Notes: generated from the letters alone by a model not told the origin. Positions 1 through 13,387 are shown, numbered from the stretch's first letter. The stretch: DNA of 64,000 nucleotides from Chrysoperla carnea (GCF_905475395.1 NC_058339.1:45827172-45891171); one strand, 5' to 3'. A program made the numbers and translations.

Positions 1-2570
1 ACACTTCAAAATTCTAAGAACTCGTTGATGTTGATGAAATAATATTTATACTACGGCATGTTACCAACCAACAATGGTTACAACATTGACGTATAAAAGT
101 AATATGATATGTAGGTACGGATTGTGTAAATAAATATTTTCCATAGATCATGAGAAGAGTAAACGAATAAATTGACACGAATTGTCTTTTGGCATTTATG
201 TAACCAACACTAATTTGAAAAGGATAAAATGTTTTCTAATTTTGATTTATAGTAATTTAGTAATTTGTATTGGAATTAAAAAATTTTCTCGATTTTCCGT
301 AACCCTATGTAAAAAAGATCGAAAGGTATTGTGGACACCCGGTAGCAAACATATTCCATTCGAACCTTAATACATAAATTTAGCGCTTACTTTTTGTATT
401 TACAAAATATTTTCCTGCAAATTTAAGGTATTAATTTTATAAGTTAAATAATTGTTTAATTCTTTAAATAATTTGATAGCTACTTTTAGTTTTTACTGTG
501 TTAAATAATTGTAGTATTAGTTTAAAAAAGACATTATTCTGATTTAGTAGTCAACCCAATATGTGAGTTCATTGCGTTTGATTTGATTAGGATATTTATT
601 TTGACGTTTTAAACTTCAAATTAATTTGTCATTTAATCTTGATTTTTTTTTAAAAATACTAACGATTGAAATATGTTATGTAAATGGAGAAAATCGGTTA
701 TTAAAAATTATTAATTAAGAATAACTTATTAACTATTAATTATTTAAGTGGATCAATTGTATATTCTGAGTGAATTGTATTATTTTACGGATTCCCAAAA
801 CTACAAATTAATTATGTTATATTATTTATTAAAATTACAGGAATAAATTTTATATTATTAATAATAAAAAATCTAATCTCCTTTTGTTAATCCTGTCTGA
901 TAAATTTTGCTGTTAATATTTTAATAACTATATTTTGTGGTTTTTGTGAATATTCACAAATATAGAGGACAGTGGCCATAAGTGCACTCCTTACTTTTAA
1001 AGAAGCTGTGCGGTATTCTGATTTATTTAAAAGAAAAATCTTTTAATTAAATGATAAGTATTATTTATGTATATGTTCGCGATAGATACGTTTTCTGGTT
1101 CACAAAATGTATATAAAAGTACTCCGTCTCCTAAATGGTACTCCGGTATTATAAATAAGAAACAAGAGCTTACTGAATAAGCTGAGAAAAAAAAGAAGAA
1201 AATGTTCTTAACCAAATTTGGATCTGAGGCCTAGTTTACGAGATAATTAGCCCACTCTTATATTAATCAATTAATATAACAATATACAACTTCAACACAA
1301 TATACATAGTGTGGTTTTCCCGTAGTCTCCAAAATTAAACTTTTCTTTTTGATAATAAATAAACTTAATAATACAGCTGATTACAAATTTCCTCAAAAAA
1401 TACTTTAAATTTTTTAACATAATTTGTGCGATTAGTATGAAAAGTTAAATGTACGTGTTCAGCAACTCTCATTAGTACCATTTGAGCAACATGGTACAAT
1501 TTAAAAGAATCAAAATAACCTCTATAATTTAAAATACATATTTGATGTTAAATAAAGTTGATGTTATCTAATAGTAAAAACAAGTGATAACAAACAAATG
1601 GCTGAGTTAATTGTTGAAATACAATGTGCACAAAATATAAGATGTCAGTGCTTGCATTATTTTTAATAAATTAGAAAAGTTTAAAAAAATCAACACAATT
1701 ATGGCCTTCATCACCGATACGCTATAAGCTACTCTCTCCTATATTAACTTGATTTTCGTTAAATTTAATTATGTATTTTCATTTAACAGATAATTAAAAT
1801 GAATATCATGGTAGTGATAATATTCTGTAGATACAGAGTATCTTTCAATTTAATGAGCTTCTCTATATCTGAAATTATGTGGAATAAGAGTTTATTGATT
1901 TGGAATTATTTCTCATATGATATAGTTAGTCGCCCCCAATCAGAAAGATCATTTATCTAAGTGCTATACTGCACTTCTCATCCTCGATTAACCTTGCCAT
2001 TGCTGAAATATTCTTAGAGTATTATTTTTAATTCCCCCCCCCCCTATGAATTGATTCCCCCCCCTTGTGTTCGTATTTATTATTTGTGTAAAATATTTGA
2101 TGTATCTGGAATACAAATCGGAAATACATAAGAAATGAAAAAAACGAAATTGATTTCATAACCTTGAATAATGTTAAATAAAAGGCCTTTATTCTGTACT
2201 TACTTAGTTCTGTATTTTGGTCTTGATCGTACACCCACATTTAGTCTTGGTAGGCAAATATGGAAACCCAAGACTAACGTGTAACACAAAGAGGTAAAGA
2301 CTAGAAATTAAAACCAAGAAGTGTAAGAAAAATATCTGTCAAATACTATTTTGATCCCAGTACCTGTTTACTACGCGCAGACCGATCAACTTTTCGAAAA
2401 GAATGCGACTTCCAGAGCAAGGGTGTTTCGAATTCTGTTGAACTCGAAAGTTCTCTGTTCAAGTACTGTAACGATATGTTAACTTTTTTGAACATCTAAC
2501 TCAAGAAATTTTCACATTTTATACGTAGCCTCATCACAGTAACACATACTACTGCATCATTATCAGAAGG
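1..2570. other. intergenic, no gene seen
   Basis: AT-rich DNA with only short, low-complexity open frames. Notable content is two homopolymer C runs (about 2034-2044 and 2057-2064) separated by a short spacer, and a roughly 60-bp fragment at 1577-1640 of a dispersed repeat listed separately. No splice-supported exon or RNA gene was recognised. Confidence 0.6.
1577..1640 (+). repeat. dispersed repeat fragment, family F copy 1
   Basis: The block ending in gctgagttaattgttgaaat recurs at 17084-17145 in the same orientation and at 23158-23215 in reverse complement. The shared core runs from ACAAGTGA.AACAAA to GTTGAAATAC. It is probably the conserved end of an old non-autonomous element; no terminal repeats or target duplication could be defined. 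Confidence 0.5.
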
Positions 2571-2608
2571 GAGTGGCATATTTGGAGTACTGTGGAAGAG
2601 AAAACAGA

Positions 2609-2745
2609 CGCATAATGGCAAGAATAAGACTAGGAAACTAGAATTGGGACAGTAACAGCGATGAAATCCGGAACTAATCTGTCCGTTATGTGTAGCAGGT
2701 GAGAACCTGGAACATGTTTTTAGTGACTAGGAGACTGTAGAGGAC
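2609..2745 (+). pseudogene. relic of a non-LTR retrotransposon ORF2 C-terminus
   Basis: One frame at 2609-2679 reads RIMARIRLGN, stop, NWDSNSDEIRN, stop. After a shift of frame, 2680-2745 reads CPLCVAGENLEHVFSD, stop, ETVED. A Cys-x2-Cys followed by a conserved Glu-His is the signature that ends the reverse-transcriptase ORF of many insect non-LTR elements (Jockey/I/R1-type clades), usually preceded by a basic RxRxG stretch as here. Stops and the frameshift show it is dead. The rest of the element was not found, so it is a short degraded remnant. The family is known; assignment to a clade is not possible from this length. Confidence 0.6.
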
Positions 2746-2979
2746 TAAGATACAAAAGTACAGTGAAAATTTTATTCGATTTATCGTTTCGTTTTCGATG
2801 TATTAAAGTGGAAAAGTGTTACGTTTAAGTGGTAACTTATCCATTCAATTTAGGTTAAAATTGTTCTCAAGTTTATTTTTGACTCATTTTAACTATTCCC
2901 GAAGAATCACTATCAACAATGGAAAATCGGATTCCATTCGAATCGCCTATTATTGCTAACTGTACGTATCGGCTTACGT

Positions 2980-3014
2980 ATAATTTTATGCAGTACTGAA
3001 CTGCATAAAATTAT
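2980..3014. repeat. perfect 15-bp stem hairpin
   Basis: ATAATTTTATGCAGT, a 5-base loop ACTGA, then the exact reverse complement. It lies in intergenic DNA with no gene beside it; it may be a terminal remnant of a small element. Confidence 0.6.
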
Positions 3015-5094
3015 AATATTAAAATAACATTCTCGATAGTAATAATATACAGATGTGTGGTTAAAAATCAACTAAAATATTAATTATTAATAATGGTAAT
3101 TATTATTTAAATCGAAAATCATTATTATAGACTTAAGGCTAGGCGAAATGGTGATTTTTAGTTGCGCAAATTATAAAAACTTGTTTTCTACTTTTCAGTA
3201 CAATAAAAGCTTGTTTCTTAAAAAGCATTTTTATCTTCTTATTTCCTCAAATATGCAGGAATGAAATTACTTAAAAAATTTCCTATTTTCAGAGCGTCGA
3301 GCCCTTCCTGAGTGATCACGTTTAAATTTGAAGAAAAATTACAATCTTAAGATGGGCTCAAAAGTTAAGGGATGAAAAGTTCCAAATTTTTTGTTTCTGT
3401 GATTATTAAAACGTAATAAAATCACTAAAACGTACCAAAAAACTTCAAAATAGAACCAACTTCAAAAAATGCACAAAAAAGTAAAAAATAAATTTGATAT
3501 GAAATACTTCAATATTTTCCTTACGAGCAATTATATAAGAGTCGACGCTATTAACCATATTCTTAGCTGGAATTCAATTGATTTCAAAACGTAATTGCTT
3601 ATGCCAATAGTTTGTATAGGACACGCGATAATTGTCTTAAACGTTTTCGATTAGCAGAACTCTTATGACTATAGTTTTTCGATGTTATGATTTTATCATA
3701 GAATTTATTCAGTAATCATGATAGAGCGATAAAATCAACGGTAAAGACATTTTTAGCCATGACAACCACAAAAAGTGAAAAAACGATTTTTTTTAAAGTT
3801 TTGTATATTGGAATCAAATCATTGGATCCTTTTGTTGTTTCAAATATTTTTTTGACATTTTTATAAATATTATTTGCCCTTTATGTATGTAATGTAAACC
3901 ACACATGTATGACCTAGGAAAATAAGTTTATTTAACACAGAATAAATTTTATAACATATGTTCAGTGAAAAACTGACAGACTTACGCCATAAATTTTTAA
4001 TTGTCTAACAGTAATTTCATACAGTTCCTTGGAATGTGGTTGTCTGGTGGAGAATTCTCCATAAATTTCGGAAACAGTTTGAATTATTGTATTGTTATGC
4101 TTGGATATAAAAATTAAATTTTTAATATCTAAATTTTTCAATTTGATTTTTTGAGTTTATAAATTTATTTGGAATAGAATGAATGGAATGCAGAGCTCCA
4201 TTTAGTAACTAAAGTCATATTTTTCGTATTTTCAATTTCCCATTACTGAAATGATGTTTTCAAGTTTTTGAAAACATGTAATCTATTTAAAAGAGCGATA
4301 TAGGGGTTGGAAAATGAACTTATCCTTTATCTGTATAAAAAAATGTATCTCTATATCTTTAACATCTAATCTACATTCCGATTTTTATTCCTCTAACATG
4401 AAACACACTTCGATCGTTTTCAATATTTACGAGGGAAATATGACTAAAAACTTTGAAACATTGTATATAAAAATGATCACCATTTTTTATAAACACACTG
4501 TATTTGTAATTCATTGAAGTGTATTTCATTGTTTCCATGAATTGAATATAATAGAATGATAAGTTACAAGTAATAGACCATGTACGATGCTTATTGAATA
4601 CTAAAAAATCCAAGAATATAATATAACAGGGGTGGTGTTTTCGATACGTATTCTAGGTAAATTTTATATCAATGTAAGCTTGCTACTGTCGGGCGCCATC
4701 GTTATTATTCATCAAAAAATAACAAAATTGATAGTATACTTTTAAGTAGTTAGCTAAATAATTGTAAATCCCAGAATAAACAAATGTGCATTATAGGATT
4801 CCGTACGTATGGGTTAATTTAATTTTTCAAATACACTCAAAGTCATAGTTAAAACCGACCACCCTGTAATTCATATAGTTTGTCGAACCGTCAAATTTTA
4901 CGCATATTTGATGAACGGTATGTTGAAAAGAATCTTTGGTAAATAATACCAAATAAAAATGTTGTCAAAAAATGATTTTTTAGGATTTTATTTAAAGAAA
5001 ATAAGTTTTTAAAGATTATCAGAAAAAAATACATTTTTATCATTTATTTAAAATTTAAAAACACGTGTTACCACCACATAGGAGTGAAAGTACA
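3015..5094. other. intergenic, no gene seen
   Basis: AT-rich sequence with only short unsupported open frames on both strands. A CCACCCTGTA motif near 4858 resembles the end of other repeats in this window (for example near 10010 and 55285). Confidence 0.5.
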
Positions 5095-5613
5095 AAAATT
5101 CGCACCCAGCACAAAGCTGGTAGTTGTTCAAAACACCATCATAAATAAAATCTAAAAAGTCCTCATCGATCCGATACCTGGAAAACAATTTACTCGGGGT
5201 CAAATGTCGCAAAAACCAGTTTTTTGCGATTTTCAGCTAAATGGTAAATTTTATAGTAAAATTAGTTCAGACGAAAATTATAGGTCAGATAATGTAAGTA
5301 TAAAAAATGACCCAATACTTTTTTTTGGAAACTTATCTAAGAAGGTAGTTTTTTACGATTCCAACTCTTGCAACTTTTTTAAACGTTAAATATTTCAGAA
5401 ACAGTGGCTCTTAGGGAAAAAATTGAAAATTATCTGATATAAAATTTTCGTCTGAACTAATTTTATTATAAAACTTGCCATTTAGCTGAAAATCGCGAAA
5501 AATTTGTTTTTGTAAGCTTTTGATCCCGAGTAAATTTTTTCCCAGGATCGATGAGGACTATTTAAACGGTGTTTTGAACAATCCTACCAACTTTGAGCTG
5601 GGTGCGAATTTTA
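5095..5613. mobile_element. foldback element FB1
   Basis: A large imperfect inverted repeat. The left arm begins AATTCGCACCCAGC and the right arm ends GCTGGGTGCGAATT. Matching blocks continue inward: TTCAAAACACC against GGTGTTTTGAA, CCTCATCGATCC against GGATCGATGAGG, and TTTTCAGCTAAATGG against CCATTTAGCTGAAAA. Arms are about 200 bp (to roughly 5300 and from roughly 5430). A 61-codon open frame inside is a by-product of the arm sequence. No transposase is present, so this is a non-autonomous foldback/MITE-like insertion. Confidence 0.75.
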
Positions 5614-5639
5614 AAATTAAATGGGAAACTATTTTTTAT

Positions 5640-5795
5640 TTCAAATAGTTTTTGAGATATTTGTGATCAAAGTTTTTCTGAGCAGAAAGGCTCAAAATTT
5701 TTATGTTGGAAGTTATATCGTGACCTTCTCTACTTGTCAAACTGTATTTGTAACCAAAATGTTATCTTGTTTGCAAAAGATGAGAGAGTTGGTCG
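5640..5795 (+). repeat. dispersed repeat, family H copy 1
   Basis: About 150 bp directly beside FB1, similar to 25545-25700. Both share a core like AAAGGCTCAAAnTTTTTATG followed by a CTCnTCAAACTGTAT-type block and ACCAAAAT. Probably one old interspersed repeat; its limits are uncertain. Confidence 0.5.
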
Positions 5796-6287
5796 AATAA
5801 TCTATTTTAAATGACTACGATGATACTCGATGATATATTATTATTATATGGCTATGTAAACATAGTTTTCAAATTAAATACACTACAAATGCATTTCACA
5901 GGAACTGAATGTACGCAGTACATAAGAATTAATGTACGCAGAGTGCCAGTGACACTATATACTAACACTAACCCAATGTTAAATATTACACAAACATTTC
6001 ACTTCAGTTGTATACTAAAGTTTGTTATGTGTAGTAAATCAGATTGTATCTCTTTGATCAGTTTAGTTTGCTTTATAATATTCGTGAATCGTATGTGTAA
6101 AATTGTGATGACATTCATTTTATCAAATTAAAAAATTATTTGTTATCTGCTTGCTATTAGGTATGTTATAGTTTATAATCAAGTTTTAGTTTAAGATTGG
6201 CGAGCGCCAGGGCAATTTTGGATTTAAGGATTAATTTTTTTTAATATGAGGTTAGACTAAATCTTAATTCAATTCTGAAAATTTTAG

Positions 6288-6298
6288 GGGGGGGGGGG
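6288..6298. repeat. poly-G tract
   Basis: An uninterrupted run of about ten or eleven G in otherwise AT-rich DNA. Confidence 0.8.
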
Positions 6299-6420
6299 AT
6301 TTTTCATGTTTAAAGCATATCTTATGTTTTATGAGAAAACGGTAGATGGATGATATGTTTTCATAGATTTCTCCAAAACTAGTTGGTAGAAATTAAAGAA
6401 AAAACCATTGTGTCCGGCTA

Positions 6421-6730
6421 ATTAAGGATGTATGAGCACGATATTAGGGCACAAATTTACAAAAATATATCTTTTCAATTTTGATGGTGAATTATGTTAT
6501 AACTTGACATTATAAGACAAAAAATAAGAATATATTTTTCGATATCTGGAGTAATTTTCAAAATATTGAAAATTGAAAAATATTTAGCTTTCGATATTTC
6601 CAAAATCAAGGCAGATATGGAAAAATTTTATTCTTATTATTAACCAAATTTATCATCAAAGTTGAAAATCAGGTATTAATAATTTTCACCACAAATCTAA
6701 ATTTGCCTAGGCGCTCATACTATCTTAATA
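6421..6730. mobile_element. foldback element FB2
   Basis: Inverted repeat whose ends are ATTAAGGATGTATGAGC and, in reverse complement at the right, ATTAAGATAGTATGAGCGCC. The right arm continues in reverse complement through GGCAAATTTAGATTTGTGG to TTTCAACTTTGATGATAAAT. Related ends occur at 6192-6230 and 18399-18455, so this is a family. No coding capacity. Confidence 0.65.
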
Positions 6731-8115
6731 GAAAAATTATCTATTTTTGCTCTATTATGATATACGCTAGCAAAATCTTACTAAAAAATCAACTAGGGAT
6801 CCAAATAACTTTTGGTGTGTTATTTGGACCACTTGGAGTGTGAAACTTCTTTTTTCAAGCAAAAAAAGTGGTGCTACCAGCGTACGCAATATGTGAAAAT
6901 ATTTGTACCTACTAATTTTCGAAAAATTGAAAGTATTTTCGAGAAACTTTTTTTTCCAAAATTTTTCACAACGTTCACTAGTTGAAGTTACCTACTTTTC
7001 ATCTCTCTATCTTTTATATATTTGCAGAAAATTGACACCAAAGTTTTGCATTAATTTGCCCCCTCACAAGAAATCAATAACATTTACGAAAAATTGTTTC
7101 AAACAAAAGTTGTATTTCAAAAACTATTAGACATACGAGTGTTGACTTCAATTGTTTAAATATAATATACTTTTAAAATTATAGTACGTAGGAACGAATA
7201 TCAAAAGCTCATAGTTTTTGAATTGAACTGCAAAAACTGAAAAAGTCCGAAAATTATACAGTTTATCACGGATTAAGCAGGTAGCACAACTTTTTTTTTG
7301 CTACCAAAACGTAGCTTCATCGCGTTTTGCGACTTTAGTATAAGTATAAGATTCGTTAGCTGGCGTAATAAGTGAGAAATTTGAATTAATTTTCTGAACA
7401 TTTTCATTTTAAATTATATTTTGATCGAAACTAGAATCGTACGAACCTCTCTGGTGAAATACTGACAAGAAATATTTGTAATATAAAACATTATATAACC
7501 TAAAAGAATGTATTTCAAAGAAATATGATTTAAGTTTATGCATTTATGATAGGAAATATAATTATTTTTAGATAAACAATTTTAAGTTTTACCTCTTCAG
7601 AAGACAGATCGAAGTCCTTATTCACACACTTGTAAATGAAAATATATTTGTGTGAATATTGCTACGAATTTAACTCAAAAACGAAAAAAGATATCAAGCT
7701 GAAATTATATCTACAATAATTATTAATAAAGCTGAACGTTCTACATACTCACCACCAATATGTACAGGAAAATATTCACCAAAGAGCAAAGAGCAGAAAC
7801 TATAGCTATCTTTAATAAAATTAATAGCCTTTACAAGAAATCATAAATAGAAATTTTTATGTTTATTTTTCTATGAATTAAAAGTAACCTTGTTACAATG
7901 GTAATTTTATTATCAAAAAAGTCTAACAGCTAACTCACTCTAACAGTAATAAAATATTTATATTTCTTATTATATTTATTTTAATAAAAACTTGTGTATT
8001 TATTAATACAGACTGATTTTGTAAAAAGTTTCCAAATAATTTAAAAACAAAACTGATTTAAATATCCAAAAAGCAGTTCTTCTTATTTTCGGCGAGAATT
8101 AAAAAAAAGTCTAGT
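6731..8115. other. intergenic, no gene seen
   Basis: AT-rich. Only a short fragment of repeat family B (about 7657-7715, containing AACTCAAAAACGAAAAAAGA) was recognised. Confidence 0.5.
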
Positions 8116-8396
8116 CAGGCATGTGCAAATGTGACTCTGTAACTAAATAACGAGCAAGACAGTGACAATCTAACCAATGTCAACCAATAATACGAGTAAG
8201 ACAGAGAGACAACATTTTTTCTGCCTATCTCATTACTATTACAGAAACGGAGATAGGTAGAAGAGTCGTATACCCGTCTCGCTTTCTCCTTTTTGATCAA
8301 TGCGGACTTGGATAAAGAGACACACAATAGAGTTTATGGCACACAATAAAGTTAACACAATGGTAACTTCGACTTAAAATAACTAGCTCATATCTG
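8116..8396 (+). mobile_element. hAT-type MITE, copy 1
   Basis: A 281-bp element with ends CAGGCATGTGC and GCTCATATCTG (reverse complement CAGATATGAGC). It is flanked by AGTCTAGT and GTCTAGAT, an imperfect target duplication around a central TA. The interior matches the copies at 30255-30556 (same orientation) and 26393-26714 (opposite), sharing CAACCAATAATACGAGTAAG and AGAGACACACAATA. Ends beginning CAG with 8-bp duplications are the hAT hallmark. It has no transposase. Confidence 0.7.
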
Positions 8397-9259
8397 GTCT
8401 AGATTTATTTGCCGAGAGCGCCTTCCATGTCAAATGGAATCAACTTTTTTTTTCTTAAATAGAACTATAAACTACAAATTTGTTCTAGAGCTTATAACAA
8501 TCAGTTGTATTTTGAATGAATCTTCTTCTGCAATGATGAAAATCCCCGAATGAGACTTCAAAGTAATAATTTATTAATCGGAATATATTTATACAAATTA
8601 CGTTATTATGGTAAATGCAAGAGCACAGCTTTCATCAATATATGACATATCATAAAATGGTAGTCGTCTATACATACTATTGATTAGAAAGATGTGTCCG
8701 TTACAAGCTCAATTTTCTGTATAAATATCTGATTTCAGGTATTTTCAAGTTTCTCAAAATAATAATTTTTTTGCACACACTCTTATTTCTTGGTAAAACA
8801 AAAAAAGGAATTTTGATCAACAAAAAAAGTTTTTTTACACTATTTCCTACAAATTTTACCTTAAAAAATCGCAAAATCAGCTACTGAAAATTGCAGTGTA
8901 AAGAAAAAATTCCAAACAAAAGTTGATTTTTTATTTGCAGCAAAAATTGATAATCTTCCACAAAAATCTATAGTTTCCTTTAAAAGAAACAAAGTTGACC
9001 GTCGTTTTACTCGATAGTTGCCCTTGGAAAATAGAACTGGACATATTTTTTTCATTACCCCCGAAAATAAACAGACCAGTGTTTTATCGATTTAAGATAA
9101 TTCAATCTGCTTTTGGAAGAATTACCTGCTAACTTTAGAAAAATCACCCTATATATAATTTTTCTTTTAAAAAAACTGTACTGTCTAAAAAGGTATTTTT
9201 CTAAGAAATGTTATTATAATATTGAACAATTAGAACGAACAACTCGATGAAGGTCGATA
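8397..9259. other. intergenic, no gene seen
   Basis: Nothing coding recognised. The block near 8421, CCATGTCAAATGG followed by an A/T-rich tail with AACTATAAA, is echoed near 46504. Confidence 0.4.
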
Positions 9260-9261
9260 TA

Positions 9262-9318
<57 letters not shown>
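9260..9318. repeat. (TA)n microsatellite
   Basis: About 28 uninterrupted TA units. The Tyr-Ile open frame across it on the minus strand is not a gene. Confidence 0.95.
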
Positions 9319-9719
9319 TTTTTTTGATACAAATATAAAAAATTAATATATTAAATAAAAATAGTTTGGTGTATAAATAATTAAATTTACAAGAATATGT
9401 GCGCCAAAACATTACAAAATTAATTTAAATTATAAATATATAAATTTTTTTTAAGAATTTCTTGTTCATAACTTGAATTTTTTGGCATATTTAGTGTAAA
9501 TAAACATTGAACAAATGAATTATTTTTATTTTATACAAAAATAGAGCAGCGTACAACAAAAACCTAATTTATGAGAAAAGATTTCAATTAATTCACTTCA
9601 TATTTAAAACAGATCACTAAATACAAAATTACTAAAACGCGATTGATAAGGTTATTTCAAGTCCAACTTTCAAATATTAGATTTTTGGGATTTACGTATA
9701 CAATTTCCTAATTTGGAAA

Positions 9720-10020
9720 TTTCTTTCGATTAAATGCAATAATGATTTTTAAATCGCATTTCCTCCGAAAGCTAATGTTTTTCGAAAAAGTGTTTTAAAC
9801 AAAAATTGTTAGTTTTTCCATGAGGATCAATTTTCTAATTGGTATTCTATCTCTTATCGTTTAAGATCTGAATTGAAGAAACCCGAAGAACTAGGTCCAA
9901 TCTGATGCCAGAACTTGATGTCCTCCATCAAACTCTGCAACTTTTGGTTTAGTTATTTTTTGATTGGTTAAATACAAAACGAGATATTTAGGTGTATAGA
10001 TTAAAATGGCCCACCCTGTA
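9720..10020 (+). repeat. single arm of foldback family FB4
   Basis: Matches the right arm of FB4 (13071-13387) for about 300 bp, sharing CATTTCCTCCGAAAGCT, GTTTTAAACAAAAATTG, AACTAGGTCCAATC and the end TTAGGTGTATAGATTAAAAT followed by GGCCCACCCTGTA. No matching left arm is present beside it. Confidence 0.65.
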
Positions 10021-10710
10021 TATTAATTCCATATAAAAAATTTTATCAAATTAAAGAATTCAATAATTAATTAAGGGATTGTAAAAATGTGTTCAGATGT
10101 TTTTCGCTTCTTATTTTTTGTGACACTCTATAAGATTTGTATATGAAAATCTTATTTCCTCCTCCATCGGTTTTGTTTTCATAAAGAATGGCTTCTCATA
10201 GTTAAAATAATAATTAAAGTTACCTCCTTCTTGTTAACTTTGTGGACCAGCTCAATAATATTTGCTAAATATTACAAAGACATTTTTGATTTATTTAGAT
10301 AATTAAATTTCTATTGAAATATATGCTTCGCAAATTTAATTAAATTTCTATAATAGTTATATTAGAGTGTCTTCTAGATAGTCTATAAATAGATATTTAT
10401 ATTGATCAAAAACATAATCGTTTTGTATAATTAGAATTTTCATGTTGCCAAATTTTTATTTGTGAAATTTTTATAATACTTATACATATCACGGTGATAA
10501 TAGATCAAGGGATCGAATTTTCGTCGGAGTGCTGCTGCCTCGAAAAATATATCTTTTTTTATTAGAAGTTCGAATTGTACTCTCTGAAAACACTACAATA
10601 TACGGCGTGGTCGAAATTATAACGGCAGGACTTAGTCTAATAAAATAACCTTAAAAAATTGAAATTTCCCAAAACATTGATAAAGCGTCCTTCTTATAAG
10701 TCCATTAAAT

Positions 10711-11160
10711 AGTTCAGTGAAAGATGATACAAAACTCGGCTAATAAAGGTAAAATGAAAGAAACCGCTCGCATTCTGCTTAAACCTCATGGAATGTGTTT
10801 GTTAGGTGTCAAATAAGTTAAGTATTATTATTTGTTAATAAACAATAAATTTTTAATTCAGTGAAACGATCAATGTTAAAGTTCACTTTAAAAATTAGTA
10901 AATAGGCAACTTGCTTGACGTAAATATTAATTGTTTGTCAAATAAGCGAAAACTATTATACATCTATAACGTATACGTAATTCAAGTTGCCCATTTATTA
11001 ATTTTGTAAGTCAACTTTAACATTGATTGTTTCATTGAATTAACAATTTATTGTATATTAACAAATAGAAACATTTGCACCATTATCTCATGCCTTACTA
11101 ATGACATTTGACACCTACGAAACATTTTCCTTTATTTGTAACATCTGTTACTGTCCTAAA
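10711..11160. mobile_element. foldback element FB3
   Basis: Inverted repeat with arms about 180-200 bp. The left arm reads AGGTGTCAAAT, TTTGTTAATAAACAATAAAT, CAATGTTAAAGTT, then GGCAACTTG; the right arm reads the complement, CAAGTTGCCC, AACTTTAACATTG, AATTTATTGTATATTAACAAA, ATTTGACACCT. A third copy of the right arm alone lies at 28043-28258. No open frame of note. Confidence 0.7.
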
Positions 11161-12706
11161 AAGCAAATTCAATTTTTTTTTTTTTAGTTCAAATTAGTTT
11201 GCTGTATAATTGCATTTGTCCAGCAGTCAAATTTAACTGTCTGTTAGTTACCTCCTTACCAAATAATTAATTGAATTTTTTGTTTTTCAGGTATGTATCC
11301 CGTAAATTATGCAACTTTATTTCAAAAATATAAAATTTGGTAAGATTATGCATTTCAGTTTCTCAATAAAATTAATATCGACTAGGGAAAGTAATTAAAA
11401 AATATTTTAATATAATAGAATTATGAAGACTATATTTTTTATCAATATCTGCGTATATTCTGTATTCTGTATGAAATCATTGTTTTTTCAATTTATCTAA
11501 TTGAATGTTTTTAATCAGAATATGCCGCAAAAAGATATTTCTGTTTTTTTTTTTTTTTTTTTCGAATAGGAGAATTTCAAATAATGATACTTCAAAAAAA
11601 AAGTTCGAAAATAAGAACGATTCAATCATTACCTTGTCCATTTATCGAGCATAACCTTCTACAACAGAAATGGAAGGGGATTTATTAAATGAGGAATAAT
11701 CGAAGATTGGTTGTGCGTCCGAAATCGCGGTTTGTAAAAACCTATACCGGCGATGGTCATCTAATTTAAATTTTTTTTATTAAATTGATTTACTTTTTTC
11801 CTTTTTTGTGATGGAATCCAACCCCCAGTTTGACAAATTTTTATGCGAGAGGTAGTTTCAGCAAAATGACTGAATTAAAAGTTAAAAAGAAATATTGACC
11901 TTGCTTCTAAAGATCATATCCAGTACGATTTGTTTAAAAATAAATATTTTTTATAAATACATTTTTAATATTCAATACGTATTGTTGTATTTTCATTAAA
12001 AATGTAGGTAGGAATTTTTTAATGAACATACATACAAAGTAACAATAAATAATTAGAAATTAATTTACAAAAGCGATTATCACTTTTATATGTTAAAGAT
12101 AAATAAATATAACAGTTAACATTTGCTAGAACTAGTATATACAACTAACACACAAAAAATTGCATAATTCATTTTAAAAAATTCTTTATGTTTAACTTGA
12201 TTATATCACATCATCTTGTCAATTATACCCCTTCATTACATGCATAATCATTCTTAGTCGAGTAAATTTATTTAAAATTTATACTTCCATCCACCGTTTG
12301 ATGAAATCTTTTACATTCTCTTTTTTATGCAGGTTATATTACAATTTATCATAGGCTATACCATCACTGAGAAAAATAGATAAATTTTCTAATACTAACG
12401 ACGTAATTAAGGTGCAAACGATTTAGTGGTGTTTAAGTTTTATTTAAACTACAGAATTTTTAGCGAAATTGATCCTTTGGTATCGGGATGTTAAATTTTT
12501 ATATATACGACATAAAATGGGTATAAAAAACTATTATAAATAATAAAAGGGCAACAGCACAGAATGTTCTCAAACGGTCTTCCATTTAAGTACTGACTGT
12601 GCTTCAGTGATCGGTCGTGGGTCGGTGTTTTCGACGTAGTGTGCATGTCGCTTCCGAAGTGACGATTACGTCACCAAACAATAATTCTTTTTTTACGATT
12701 ATTTGT
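11161..12706. other. intergenic, no gene seen
   Basis: AT-rich with T-tracts (11171-11184 and 11547-11562). No exon, RNA gene or clear repeat recognised. Confidence 0.5.
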
Positions 12707-13387
12707 TGGCTTATATTTTAAATCTATACACATAAATATCATGTTTTTTAGTTAACCAATAAATAAATAACAATAGTTGCAGAGTTTGATGGGGGACATC
12801 ATGTTCTAACATTAGTTTGGGCCTAGTTCTTCGACTTTCTTTACTAGCCAATTTATATCCTTAACGATAAGAGATAAAATAAAACTTTAAATTAGAAAGT
12901 TGAACCCCATAAAATAACTAACAATTTTTGTTTAAAACATTTTTTCGAAAAACTTCACCTTCCGGAGGATATACGACTTAAATGCTTAGCCAAAAGTTGT
13001 CAAGGGCAAAAGAAGACATTCGCTTGTGTCCATGACTTTGACCTATAATTGTCGATAAGCTTTAAGCGTATTTTCTTTCGATTAAGTGCAATAGTGACAT
13101 ATTTTTAAGTCTCATTTCCTCCGAAAGCTTACGTTTTTCGAAAAAAATGTTTTAAACAAAAATTGGTAGTTTTTTTATGAAGACAAACTTTATAATTTCA
13201 AATGTTATTATAATCTCTAATTATTTGGGATCTAAATTGGCCGGTAAAGAACCCGGAAAACTAGGTCCAATCCGATGTCAGAACATGATTTGCCGCACCA
13301 AACTCTGCTACTTTTATTTAAGTGAGTTTTTGATTGGTTAACTGCAAAACGGCATATTTAGGTGTATAGATTAAAATGGCCTACCCT
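12707..13387. mobile_element. foldback element FB4
   Basis: A 680-bp inverted repeat. The left arm has TAAATCTATACAC, GCAGAGTTTGATGG, GGGCCTAGTTCTTCG and TCCGGAGGATATACGACTTAAA. The right arm has the complementary blocks in mirror order, including TCATTTCCTCCGAAAGCTTA, AACTAGGTCC, CCAAACTCTGC and GTGTATAGATTAAAATGGCC. Arms are about 290 bp and diverged, so the insertion is old. No coding capacity. Confidence 0.7.

Noticed and set aside
5811-6131. 106-codon open frame as a gene
   Set aside because: The composition is that of random AT-rich DNA; no domain, splice support or promoter is visible.
8115-8327. Minus-strand 70-codon frame
   Set aside because: It lies inside the hAT MITE, whose other copies lack the frame.
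9230-9412. Minus-strand frame across the TA microsatellite
   Set aside because: It is a Tyr-Ile repeat produced by (TA)n.
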